Source: Clostridiales bacterium
GTDB lineage: Bacteria; Bacillota; Clostridia; Oscillospirales; Oscillospiraceae
DNA length: 12,204 bases
NCBI GenBank assembly: GCA_021205375.1
Contig: JAJPXR010000173.1
Location: 1 to 12,204, forward strand
Direction: 5' to 3'
The notes under the pieces are model-generated. The model did not search any database. It saw nothing but the letters and a program-made list of their open reading frames with translations, and was not told the DNA's origin. Shown piece after piece: positions 1 to 6,184 of the stretch. Position numbers and translations under genes: made by a program. Positions within the stretch are counted from its first letter, which is position 1, and every line of letters begins with the position of its first letter.

Positions 1-54
1 CCGCCTAAAGGCGGCGGCCCTCCTCCCCTTTCAGGGGAGGCAAGAGGGGTGGTC
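1..54 (+). repeat. GC-rich double-palindrome intergenic repeat, copy 1 (left-truncated by window)
   Basis: Two palindromes lie in tandem. CCGCCT/AGGCGG (1-6 and 9-14) has a 2-base loop, and CCTCCCCT/AGGGGAGG (22-29 and 33-40) has a 3-base loop; a tail CAAGAGGGGTGGTC follows. Bases 1-49 match 11235-11283 at 47 of 49 positions, and bases 32-54 recur inverted at 12152-12174. It lies just upstream of the Mrp gene promoter and has no coding capacity. It is probably a dispersed non-coding repeat family; whether it is mobile cannot be told from here. Confidence 0.85.
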
Positions 55-171
55 GATTGCCAGACGGCAGTTCTTCAAGCGGAAAGATGCTGTGACTGGA
101 TAAATACGCTGTAGCGCTACAAGTTCAGAGAATTGAAACTGTCGGTGCCAAGAAAACCCCTCTCCAGGATA

Positions 172-200
172 TTGCACAACCCACAAAAATGTGGTATGCT
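172..200 (+). promoter_or_regulatory. Probable sigma-A promoter for the Mrp-type ATPase gene
   Basis: TTGCAC (172-177) is followed after 17 bases by TATGCT (195-200). A TG one base upstream of the -10 (192-193) makes an extended -10. The -35 is weak (3 of 6 consensus bases). The start codon at 236 lies about 30 bases downstream of the predicted transcription start. Bases 55-171 hold no gene I can support, only a 12-base perfect palindrome at 110-121. Confidence 0.5.
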
Positions 201-235
201 GTTCCCAGTCTGTAAAAACGGAGGAGAACCAACCT

Positions 236-1066
236 ATGGCTGAAGAATGTACCCATGACTGCTCCAGTTGCACCGCGAATTGCAGTTCGCGGGAAAACGC
301 CATCCCCAAGGAGCCGGTCAACCAATATTCCAACGTTAAACACGTCATCGCCGTCATGAGCGGCAAGGGCGGCGTGGGCAAGAGCATGGTCACCGCTTCC
401 CTGGCGGTCGCCACCGCCAAGCTGGGCTACAAAGTGGGCATCCTGGACGCGGACATCACCGGCCCGTCCATCCCCAAGAGCTTCGGCGTTCACGAACGGG
501 CCATCGGCGTGGACGAGGGCATTGTCCCCGCCGTCACCCGCACCGGCGTGAAAATCATGTCCCTGAACCTGCTGACTGAGCACGAGACCGACCCCGTGGT
601 CTGGCGCGGACCGGTCATCGCCGGCGTGGTCAAGCAGTTCTGGACCGACGTGTACTGGGGTGATATCGACTATCTCTTTGTGGATATGCCTCCCGGAACC
701 GGCGACGTGCCCCTGACTGTGTTCCAGTCCCTGCCCGTGGACGGCATCCTGGTGGTCACGTCTCCCCAGGACCTGGTCTCCATGATTGTCACCAAGGCCG
801 TGAACATGGCCAACCTGATGAACGTGCCGATTCTGGGCCTCATCGAGAACTACAGCTACTTCGAGTGCCCCGACTGCGGGATGCGCCACCGGATTTTTGG
901 CGAGAGCCATATCGCGGAGGTCGCCGTGGAGAACCACCTGCCCGTGCTGGCCCAGTTGCCCATCGACCCGGCCATCGCCGCCGCCGTGGACGCGGGGATG
1001 GTGGAGAACATCGAACCCAACGGCCTGGCGGACACCGCCAGCATCGTCACCTCTATGCTGAAATAA
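236..1066 (+). CDS. Mrp/NBP35-family iron-sulfur cluster carrier P-loop ATPase
   Basis: The 276-residue protein is a cytosolic Mrp/ApbC/NBP35 ATPase, a family that holds and transfers Fe-S clusters to apoproteins. The deviant Walker A SGKGGVGKS is at 42-50, the Walker B-like FVDMPPGTGD at 148-157, and the family's cluster-binding CPDC pair at 211-214. An N-terminal cysteine cluster (C5, C9, C12, C16) recalls the extra N-terminal Fe-S site of NBP35-type proteins. The ATG at 236 was chosen because GGAGGAG lies 8 bases upstream at 221-226 and the product then begins at the cysteine motif; an earlier in-frame GTG at 191 falls between promoter elements. It is transcribed alone, with a promoter at 172-200 and a terminator just after. 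Function as a carrier is known for the family; the client proteins are unknown. Confidence 0.93.
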   Translation: MAEECTHDCSSCTANCSSRENAIPKEPVNQYSNVKHVIAVMSGKGGVGKSMVTASLAVATAKLGYKVGILDADITGPSIPKSFGVHERAIGVDEGIVPAVTRTGVKIMSLNLLTEHETDPVVWRGPVIAGVVKQFWTDVYWGDIDYLFVDMPPGTGDVPLTVFQSLPVDGILVVTSPQDLVSMIVTKAVNMANLMNVPILGLIENYSYFECPDCGMRHRIFGESHIAEVAVENHLPVLAQLPIDPAIAAAVDAGMVENIEPNGLADTASIVTSMLK

Positions 1067-1082
1067 GCAAAAAGTGTAAAAG

Positions 1083-1123
1083 ACGCCCGAACACAGGTTT
1101 TTTGCCTGGGTTCGGGTGTTTTT
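1083..1123 (+). terminator. Rho-independent terminator after the Mrp gene (probably bidirectional)
   Basis: A 15-base stem (1083-1097 with 1105-1119, one mismatch and one G-T pair) encloses a TTTTTTG loop and is followed by a T-rich run on the plus strand (1119-1123 and beyond). On the minus strand the hairpin is followed by CTTTTACACTTTTT, so it could also end the leftward DUF711 operon, which shows no nearer terminator. Confidence 0.85.
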
Positions 1124-1137
1124 CGTTCTTCATTTTT

Positions 1138-1217
1138 CGCCGAATGGCGCAGTCTTTTAAGCTCCGCGCCTTTGGTTCGCAGCACCTGACTAACAGCTAA
1201 CAGCTAATGGCTAACAG
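1138..1217. repeat. Small hairpin and imperfect heptamer tandem repeat
   Basis: The intergenic stretch holds a short hairpin, CGCC-GAAT-GGCG (1138-1149), and four consecutive 7-base units at 1190-1217: CTAACAG, CTAACAG, CTAATGG, CTAACAG. The GCCGAATGGC core also occurs in the partial repeat at the right edge (12184-12193). It starts 7 bases beyond the DUF711 stop codon. No gene is supported here. Confidence 0.6.
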
Positions 1218-1224
1218 CTTTTCA

Positions 1225-2583
1225 TCAGTTCTTCAAGCTGTTCAGCGGTGCGGGGATGCGTCCCCCACGGGCGATGAAGTCCGCCGAGCTCTCCTTGTGG
1301 ACAGGCATCACCGGGGCGGTCCCCAGCAGGCCGCCCATCTCCACGGTGTCGCCCACGCCCTTGCCAGGGGCGGGGATGACGCGGACGGCGGTGGTCTTGT
1401 TGTTGATCATGCCAATGGCGGCCTCGTCCGCGATGATGGCGGCGATGGTCTCCGCCGGGGTGTCGCCGGGAATGGCGATCATGTCCAGGCCCACGGAGCA
1501 GACGCAGGTCATGGCCTCCAGCTTGTCAATGCCCAGCGTACCGGAGCGGGCGGCGGCGATCATGCCCTCGTCCTCAGAGACGGGGATAAACGCGCCGGAG
1601 AGACCACCTACGCTGCTGGACGCCATCACGCCGCCCTTCTTCACCGCGTCGTTCAGCAGTGCCAGGGCCGCGGTGGTGCCGTGGGTGCCGCAGGTCTCCA
1701 GGCCCATCTCCTCCAGGATGCGGGCCACAGAATCCCCTACCGCGGGGGTGGGGGCCAGGGACAGGTCCACAATGCCGAAAGGCACGTCCAGCCGCTGGCT
1801 GGCTTCACGGGCCACAAGCTGGCCCATGCGGGTGACCCGGAAGGCGGTCTTTTTCACCGTCTCCGCCACCTCGTCAAAGGGCCGACCCTTGACGGACTGG
1901 AGGGCGTGGTACACCACGCCGGGGCCGGAGACCCCCACGTTGATGATGCTCTCCGCCTCGCCCACGCCGTGGAAGGCTCCCGCCATGAAGGGGTTGTCCT
2001 CCACGGCGTTGCAGAACACCACCAGCTTGGCGCAGCCGAAGCCGTCCCGGTCGGCGGTGCGCAGAGCGGTCTTTTTCACCGTCTCGCCCATCAACCGCAC
2101 GGCGTCCATGTTGATACCCGCTCTTGTAGAACCCACGTTGACGGAGGAACAGACAAAGTCGGTTTCCGCCAGGGCCTCCGGAATGGAGGCGATGAGCTTG
2201 CGGTCGGCGGCGGTCATGCCCTTCTGCACCAGAGCGGAGTAACCGCCGATGAAGTTCACGCCGCAGGTCTTGGCGGCCCGGTCCAGGGCCTTGGCGAAGG
2301 GGACGTAGTCGCTGGTCTCGCTGGCGGCGGCCACCAGTGCCATGGGGGTGACGGAAATACGCTTGTTGACGATGGGGATGCCAAACTCACGCTCGATCTG
2401 CTCTCCGGTTTTCACCAGGTTTTCCGCCGTGCGGCAGATTTTGTCATAAATTTTCCGGCAGGCGGCCTCCGGGTCGGGATCGCAGCAACTGAGCAGCGAA
2501 ATGCCCATGGTGATGGTGCGGATGTCCAGGTGCTGCTGGTCGATCATGTCGATGGTTTCTAAAATTTCGTTCCTGCTGAGCAT
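1225..2583 (-). CDS. DUF711 / UPF0210 family protein (PFL-like)
   Basis: The 452-residue product is a full-length UPF0210 (DUF711, 'PFL family') protein. The N-terminal QQHLDIRTITMGISLLSCC is typical of the family, as are the later glycine- and serine-rich stretches ASSSVGGLSGAFIPVSEDEG and GVSGPGVVYHAL. Members resemble glycyl-radical enzymes in fold, but I know of no established reaction, so none is assigned. I see no signal peptide or membrane segment. The ATG at 2583 follows a GGGGGTGG-type ribosome-binding site, 13 bases after the stop of the ACT-domain gene, so the two are almost certainly co-transcribed. This pairing of UPF0237 with UPF0210 is a recurrent bacterial arrangement and suggests the ACT protein senses a ligand for its partner (inference). 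The family call is firm; the function is unknown. Confidence 0.93.
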   Translation of the reverse strand: MLSRNEILETIDMIDQQHLDIRTITMGISLLSCCDPDPEAACRKIYDKICRTAENLVKTGEQIEREFGIPIVNKRISVTPMALVAAASETSDYVPFAKALDRAAKTCGVNFIGGYSALVQKGMTAADRKLIASIPEALAETDFVCSSVNVGSTRAGINMDAVRLMGETVKKTALRTADRDGFGCAKLVVFCNAVEDNPFMAGAFHGVGEAESIINVGVSGPGVVYHALQSVKGRPFDEVAETVKKTAFRVTRMGQLVAREASQRLDVPFGIVDLSLAPTPAVGDSVARILEEMGLETCGTHGTTAALALLNDAVKKGGVMASSSVGGLSGAFIPVSEDEGMIAAARSGTLGIDKLEAMTCVCSVGLDMIAIPGDTPAETIAAIIADEAAIGMINNKTTAVRVIPAPGKGVGDTVEMGGLLGTAPVMPVHKESSADFIARGGRIPAPLNSLKN

Positions 2584-2596
2584 CTGTCCACCCCCG

Positions 2597-2866
2597 TCAG
2601 ATGCGGTGCATGGCGTTGAAGATGTCCTCCCGCTGGGCGCGGATGGTCAGATTCAGGCTCTTGCCCTCCTCCTCCAGCAGCTTCACCAGCTCGGCGAAGG
2701 GCAGCTCCGCGTCGGTGACATCCACCATCATGATCATGGTGAAGTATTCCTGCATGACGGTCTGGCTGATGTCCAGCACGTTGACCTTCTGCTGAGACAG
2801 CAGGGCGCACACGTCGGCGATGATGCCAACCCGGTCCTTGCCGATGACGGTTACGATTGCGTGCAT
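2597..2866 (-). CDS. ACT-domain protein, UPF0237 family
   Basis: This 89-residue protein is one ACT domain: VTVIGKDRVGIIADVCALL at about 6-24, then VNVLDISQTVMQEYFTMIMMVDV, the UPF0237 signature. ACT domains usually bind amino acids or other small ligands as dimers. The length is normal for the family. AAGGAGAG lies about 7 bases before the ATG. It is the middle gene of a leftward operon, 31 bases after the HPr-like gene and 13 bases before the UPF0210 gene. A ligand-sensing role for the UPF0210 partner is an inference from context; the ligand is unknown. Confidence 0.92.
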   Translation of the reverse strand: MHAIVTVIGKDRVGIIADVCALLSQQKVNVLDISQTVMQEYFTMIMMVDVTDAELPFAELVKLLEEEGKSLNLTIRAQREDIFNAMHRI

Positions 2867-2897
2867 AAAGCGCTCTCCTTTTCTCTGTCGTGCCTGG

Positions 2898-3161
2898 TCA
2901 GGCTTTTTCCGGGTCCTCCTGGACCTCTTTCACAGTCAGGAACGGCGCAACGTTCTTTTGGAACAGCTCGCCCTCCTCGTCGTCGTGGACGCGGACGGTG
3001 ACGGGCCGGTTCAGGTCGATGGAGAAGAGGGCCATAATGCTCTTGCCGTCCACCACATAGCGGCCGGAGAGCACGTCGATGTCGCAGCGCAGCACCGTGG
3101 TAACGTCCACGAACTTTTTCACGCTGTCGATGGAATTTAAAGTGACCTGATAGAGTTTCAT
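2898..3161 (-). CDS. HPr-like protein lacking the phosphorylatable histidine
   Basis: The 87-residue product aligns by eye with HPr. SGRYVVDGKSIMALFSIDL (32-50) corresponds to the Ser46 region of HPr, and S41 matches the serine phosphorylated by HPr kinase in Firmicutes. Where HPr has the catalytic His15 motif (GIHARPA) this protein reads SIDSVKK, so D12 replaces the histidine and V14 the following arginine. It therefore should not carry phosphate from PEP in sugar transport; a regulatory or structural role is more likely (inference). The ATG at 3161 was chosen because GGAGG lies 8 bases upstream and the HPr fold starts there; an in-frame extension back to 3374 would run through promoter sequence. 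It is the first gene of the operon with the ACT and UPF0210 genes, 31 bases upstream of the former. Confidence 0.85.
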   Translation of the reverse strand: MKLYQVTLNSIDSVKKFVDVTTVLRCDIDVLSGRYVVDGKSIMALFSIDLNRPVTVRVHDDEEGELFQKNVAPFLTVKEVQEDPEKA

Positions 3162-3218
3162 GTTGCAGACCTCCAGTGCAAGTGTCCTTTTTCCCGCAGA
3201 ATGTCCGGGGAAAAAGAC

Positions 3219-3247
3219 TGTACAAGATGTGAGAAATCCGGTATAAT
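3219..3247 (+). promoter_or_regulatory. Probable sigma-A promoter for mtaB
   Basis: TGTACA (3219-3224), a 17-base spacer and a consensus TATAAT (3242-3247) read rightward, with transcription expected from about 3254 and a leader of about 107 bases before mtaB. It faces a leftward promoter about 60 bases downstream, so the two transcripts would overlap at their 5' ends. Confidence 0.65.
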
Positions 3248-3250
3248 ACC

Positions 3251-3270
3251 CCTGTACTGTTGCGTACAGG
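3251..3270. promoter_or_regulatory. Inverted repeat between facing promoters, possible operator
   Basis: CCTGTAC and GTACAGG form perfect 7-base arms (3251-3257 and 3264-3270) around a 6-base centre. The repeat covers the predicted start site of the rightward mtaB promoter and lies in the 5' leader of the leftward HPr-like operon. Because mtaB transcripts should begin inside the left arm, an operator seems more likely than an RNA hairpin on that side. Confidence 0.4.
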
Positions 3271-3308
3271 TAGTCGGGCGGCCCAAGAGCAGGGTTCGCC
3301 TTGTTGTC

Positions 3309-3337
3309 ATTATAGCGTACCTGCGCGCCAAAAACAA
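3309..3337 (-). promoter_or_regulatory. Probable sigma-A promoter for the HPr-like/ACT/UPF0210 operon
   Basis: Read leftward, TTGTTT (3337-3332) is followed after 17 bases by consensus TATAAT (3314-3309). Transcription would start near 3302, giving a leader of about 140 bases before the HPr-like gene at 3161. It overlaps the mtaB leader on the opposite strand. Confidence 0.6.
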
Positions 3338-3360
3338 GCTGTAGAAAGCCGGTCCTCTTT

Positions 3361-4650
3361 ATGCGTTTTGCCATCTATACCCTCGGCTGCAAGGTCAACC
3401 AATACGAAACTCAGGCCATGGAGACCCTGCTCACCGGGCGGGGCCACACGCTGGTCCCCTTCGACGGCGAGGCCGACGTGTACCTTGTCAACACCTGCTC
3501 CGTCACCGCCGTCAGCGACAAAAAGTGCCGCAACATCATCCGCCGCGCCCGCCGGGACCACCCTCTGGCGGTGGTGGGGGTCTGCGGCTGCTACGCCCAG
3601 GCCAGCCCCCAGGAGGTCCAGGCACTGGGGGTGGATGTCATCTCCGGAACCGGACGGCGGACAGAATTTCTGGACCAGGTGGAGAATTGCGCCCTGACGC
3701 GGGAGCCGTCCGTCTCGGTGGACGACGCGCTCCGCCGGAAGGACCCCTTCGAGACGCTGCCCGCCGGGGGCCTGCCGGGGCGCACCCGCGCCATGCTCAA
3801 GGTGGAGGACGGCTGTGCCAACTTCTGCACCTACTGCATCATCCCCTATACCAGAGGACCGGTGCGGTCCGTCTCCCTCCAGGGGGCGGCGGAGCAGGCC
3901 AGGGGGCTGGCCCAGGCGGGGTATCAGGAGCTGGTGCTCACCGGCATTGAAATTTCGAGCTGGGGCAGGGACCTGAAAACCGGCCAGACCCTCATCGACC
4001 TGGTGGAGGCGGTCTGTGCCGCCGCCCCCGGTCTGCGGGTGCGTCTGGGCAGTCTGGAACCCCGGACGGTGACGGAGGACTTCTGCCGCCGGGCGGCGGC
4101 GCTGCCCAACCTGTGTCCCCACTTCCACCTGTCCCTCCAGTCCGGCTGTGACGAGACGCTGGCGCGGATGCACCGGCGGTATGACACCGCCCGGTTCCTG
4201 GAGTCCTGCCGCCTGCTGCGGGAGTATTTCGACCGGCCCGCTATCACCACTGATTTAATTTGTGGATTCCCCGGCGAGACGGAGGAGGAATTTGCCCGGA
4301 CGCTGGAATTTTTGCGTCAGGCCCAGTTTTCCGCCATGCACATCTTCCCCTACTCCCGGCGGCCCGGCACCGTGGCGGACAAGCTGCCCGGTCAGCTTTC
4401 CAACGCCGCGAAAGAGGCCCGCTGCCACCGGGCCGCGGACGTAGCGGCGGAGATGGAGCGGGCCTATCTGAATCTTTGGGTGGGCGAGACGCTGGAAGTC
4501 CTTTTTGAGGAGGCGGCGGAGGGCCTGTGGCGGGGCCACGCCCCCAACTACGTGGAGGTTTACGCGCCGGGAGAGAATTTGCACAACGTCCTGCGGACGG
4601 TGCGCGTCACCGGCGTCCGGGGCAGCGCTTTGGAGGGAGTGATCTTATGA
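3361..4650 (+). CDS. mtaB: tRNA (N6-threonylcarbamoyladenosine(37)-C2)-methylthiotransferase MtaB
   Basis: The 429-residue enzyme is a radical-SAM methylthiotransferase that converts t6A37 to ms2t6A37 in ANN-decoding tRNAs. The N-terminal UPF0004 domain carries the first cluster's cysteines: C10 in YTLGCKVNQYE, C46 in NTCSVT and C77 in GCYAQ. The radical-SAM cluster motif CANFCTYC has C152, C156 and C159. GFPGETEEEF follows in the SAM domain, and a short TRAM-like C-terminus ends the protein. The TLGCKVNQYE opening identifies MtaB rather than MiaB or RimO. The ATG at 3361 gives the usual N-terminus, yet the preceding bases (ccggtcctcttt) hold no recognisable ribosome-binding site. Its stop overlaps the next start as ATGA, so the two are co-transcribed. 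Promoter at 3219-3247. Confidence 0.95.
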   Translation: MRFAIYTLGCKVNQYETQAMETLLTGRGHTLVPFDGEADVYLVNTCSVTAVSDKKCRNIIRRARRDHPLAVVGVCGCYAQASPQEVQALGVDVISGTGRRTEFLDQVENCALTREPSVSVDDALRRKDPFETLPAGGLPGRTRAMLKVEDGCANFCTYCIIPYTRGPVRSVSLQGAAEQARGLAQAGYQELVLTGIEISSWGRDLKTGQTLIDLVEAVCAAAPGLRVRLGSLEPRTVTEDFCRRAAALPNLCPHFHLSLQSGCDETLARMHRRYDTARFLESCRLLREYFDRPAITTDLICGFPGETEEEFARTLEFLRQAQFSAMHIFPYSRRPGTVADKLPGQLSNAAKEARCHRAADVAAEMERAYLNLWVGETLEVLFEEAAEGLWRGHAPNYVEVYAPGENLHNVLRTVRVTGVRGSALEGVIL

Positions 4651-5405
4651 CCGCGGAGCAGACCAGCCGTCCCCGCTACGCCCTGTTGGACACGCTCCGG
4701 GGCTTCGCTCTGGTGAATATGATCGCTTACCACGGCCTCTGGGATTTGATTTACCTGGCAGGGTTCACCCCCGGCTGGTACAACGAAGGCGGAGCCTTCT
4801 ACTGGCAGCAGGGCATTTGCTGGACGTTCATCCTGCTCTCCGGCTTCTGCTGGGGCATGAGCCGCCACCCGGTCCGCCACGGCGTAGTGGTGTTCGCCTG
4901 CGGCCTGCTGGTGACGGCGGTGACGGCGCTGGTGGAGCCCACCGCCCTGATTTGGTGGGGGGTACTCTCCCTGCTGGGTGCGGCGGGGCTGCTGCTGACG
5001 GCGCTGGAGCCGCTGTTGCGGAAGCTACATCCGGCGGTGGGACTGGCGCTCAGCGCTTTGCTCTTCGCCCTGACCCGCAGCATCGCTCAGGGAACGGTGG
5101 GCCTCCCCGGACTGGGGACGCTGGCGCTGCCCCGCGCCCTCTACCAAAACCTGGCCACCGCCTTCTTCGGATTTCCCCCGGCGGGGTTCTATTCCGCCGA
5201 CTACTTCCCCCTGCTGCCCTGGTTTTTCCTGTTCTGCGCGGGGTACTTCGCCCATCGGCTGTGGTGGGACCGCTGGAAGGAGCTGCCCCTGCTGCGCCGG
5301 GGCGCGCCCGGCCTGAGCTGGCTGGGGCGGCACTCGCTGGTGGTCTATCTGCTGCACCAGCCGGTGCTGTACGGGCTGCTGGAGGTGTATTGGCTGCTTG
5401 GTTGA
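4647..5405 (+). CDS. Membrane protein of the DUF1624 / HGSNAT-catalytic-like family
   Basis: This 252-residue protein has about seven hydrophobic segments. The start YALLDTLRGFALVNMIAYHGLWD (11-33) has the D-x-x-R-G-x-A motif and a conserved histidine (H29), as in the DUF1624/heparan-alpha-glucosaminide N-acetyltransferase-like group of membrane acyltransferases. The final helix holds HSLVVYLLHQP (229-239), also typical. The family's proposed activity is acyl transfer across or at the membrane, but substrate and activity are unproven in bacteria. The ATG at 4647 overlaps the mtaB stop (ATGA), and GGAGGGAG sits about 7 bases upstream within the end of mtaB, which supports translational coupling. 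Its link with tRNA modification is probably only operonic. It ends 20 bases from the convergent GNAT gene with no clear terminator between them. Confidence 0.85.
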   Translation: MTAEQTSRPRYALLDTLRGFALVNMIAYHGLWDLIYLAGFTPGWYNEGGAFYWQQGICWTFILLSGFCWGMSRHPVRHGVVVFACGLLVTAVTALVEPTALIWWGVLSLLGAAGLLLTALEPLLRKLHPAVGLALSALLFALTRSIAQGTVGLPGLGTLALPRALYQNLATAFFGFPPAGFYSADYFPLLPWFFLFCAGYFAHRLWWDRWKELPLLRRGAPGLSWLGRHSLVVYLLHQPVLYGLLEVYWLLG

Positions 5406-5425
5406 ACAGGAAATGTGCTTGCAGT

Positions 5426-5896
5426 TCATTCCTTCTCGTAAAAAATCAACGTCATTTTGTCGTTGATTTGCTCCGTCTTACCAGTTGCGCGGTATCCCAT
5501 TTTTTCGTATAAATGGCGGTTCCCCGCTTCCTGTAAAATGGTGTCCAGCGCCCAGCCGGTTTCTCCGTGCAGATGTTCGCACAACTGAATCACTTTTTGC
5601 GCGATTCCCTGCCCCCGGTAGGCGGGCAGCAGGAACAGCGGGCTGATTCGTTTCGGTTGGCCCACTTCCTTTGGGTCAACGACCCGAATGGCTCCCGCCT
5701 TTTCTCCCTCCACGCAGATGAAGTAGAAATAGGTAAAGGGCTGTTTCAGGCGCATTTGCACCTTTTCCAACGGCTCATTTCCGGGGCTGGTGTCGAAATC
5801 CTGATACTTTTCCAACAGTTGGGCGAACGCCGCCCGCTGCATCTTCCACAGTTCCTCTGCGTCCCCCGCAGTCGCTCTGATTAGTTCCAGTTTCAT
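5426..5896 (-). CDS. GNAT-family N-acetyltransferase
   Basis: The 156-residue product is a single GNAT domain that transfers an acetyl group from acetyl-CoA. Motif A is visible as LFLLPAYRGQGIAQKVI (87-103), with the acetyl-CoA-binding R-x-x-G-x-A at 94-99. Motif B-like NRHLYEKMGYRATG (126-139) near the C-terminus is typical of the fold. The substrate cannot be read from the sequence. The ATG at 5896 is preceded only by a weak GGGG stretch, and the gene lies 22 bases after the 67-residue membrane protein gene, so translation may depend on coupling. It appears to be the last gene of a leftward group headed by the XRE regulator. Confidence 0.9.
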   Translation of the reverse strand: MKLELIRATAGDAEELWKMQRAAFAQLLEKYQDFDTSPGNEPLEKVQMRLKQPFTYFYFICVEGEKAGAIRVVDPKEVGQPKRISPLFLLPAYRGQGIAQKVIQLCEHLHGETGWALDTILQEAGNRHLYEKMGYRATGKTEQINDKMTLIFYEKE

Positions 5897-5918
5897 TGTC
5901 TGACCCCGGCGTACACCG

Positions 5919-6122
5919 TCATTCCTCGACGGTCACTTCACCGCCCCGTTCTTTCCGGGACTTCCCCAGATTGATAGCCCCCAGGCACAGGTTCATGCTG
6001 CCGATGCACAGCCACTGTGCGCCCAGGGACTTTTTGCCGTCCAGCAGCCAGGAAATGGCCGCCAGGATGTCCGCCACGCCGGTGACGAACCAGGCGAGGG
6101 CCAGGAATTTGTTTGTGTTCAT
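5919..6122 (-). CDS. Small two-helix membrane protein, function unknown
   Basis: This 67-residue protein has two hydrophobic segments (about 6-27 and 34-52) joined by a short DGKKS turn, then a charged tail KSRKERGGEVTVEE. I do not recognise the family. The call rests on GGAGG 7 bases before the ATG, a codon composition like that of neighbouring genes, and its tight position between the XRE regulator and the GNAT gene (22-base gap to the latter). The hairpin topology suggests a small integral membrane protein or accessory subunit; no function is inferred. Confidence 0.75.
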   Translation of the reverse strand: MNTNKFLALAWFVTGVADILAAISWLLDGKKSLGAQWLCIGSMNLCLGAINLGKSRKERGGEVTVEE

Positions 6123-6155
6123 TGAGATACCTCCGTTTTGGGTTGGTTTTATAGT

Positions 6156-6184
6156 ATAGAGCGGCCTCGCGCCGCTCTATTTTT
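6156..6184. terminator. Perfect 10-bp hairpin with T5 tail on the plus strand
   Basis: ATAGAGCGGC (6156-6165) and GCCGCTCTAT (6171-6180) pair perfectly around CTCGC, with TTTTT at 6180-6184 on the plus strand. It looks like an intrinsic terminator, but the T-run points rightward while the flanking genes run leftward; on the minus strand only ACTATAAAA follows. It could attenuate between the regulator and the 67-residue gene, or stop antisense transcription. Confidence 0.5.

Noticed and set aside
110..121. Perfect palindrome TGTAGCGCTACA upstream of the Mrp gene as an operator
   Set aside because: It lies about 50 bases upstream of the -35 with no second copy or adjacent regulator; it is too little to call a feature.
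191..235. Upstream GTG start for the Mrp-type gene
   Set aside because: This codon lies within the extended -10 region, and the ATG at 236 has a good ribosome-binding site.
1190..1217. CRISPR array
   Set aside because: The units are contiguous 7-mers without spacers.
1207..2562. Long plus-strand reading frame across the DUF711 gene
   Set aside because: It is His/Gly/Ala-rich low-complexity translation antisense to a well-conserved gene and has no family features; it is an artefact of GC-rich codon phase.
3243..3271. Second leftward promoter using TATTAT at 3248-3243
   Set aside because: No acceptable -35 is found at 16-18 bases; the element at 3309-3337 is much better.
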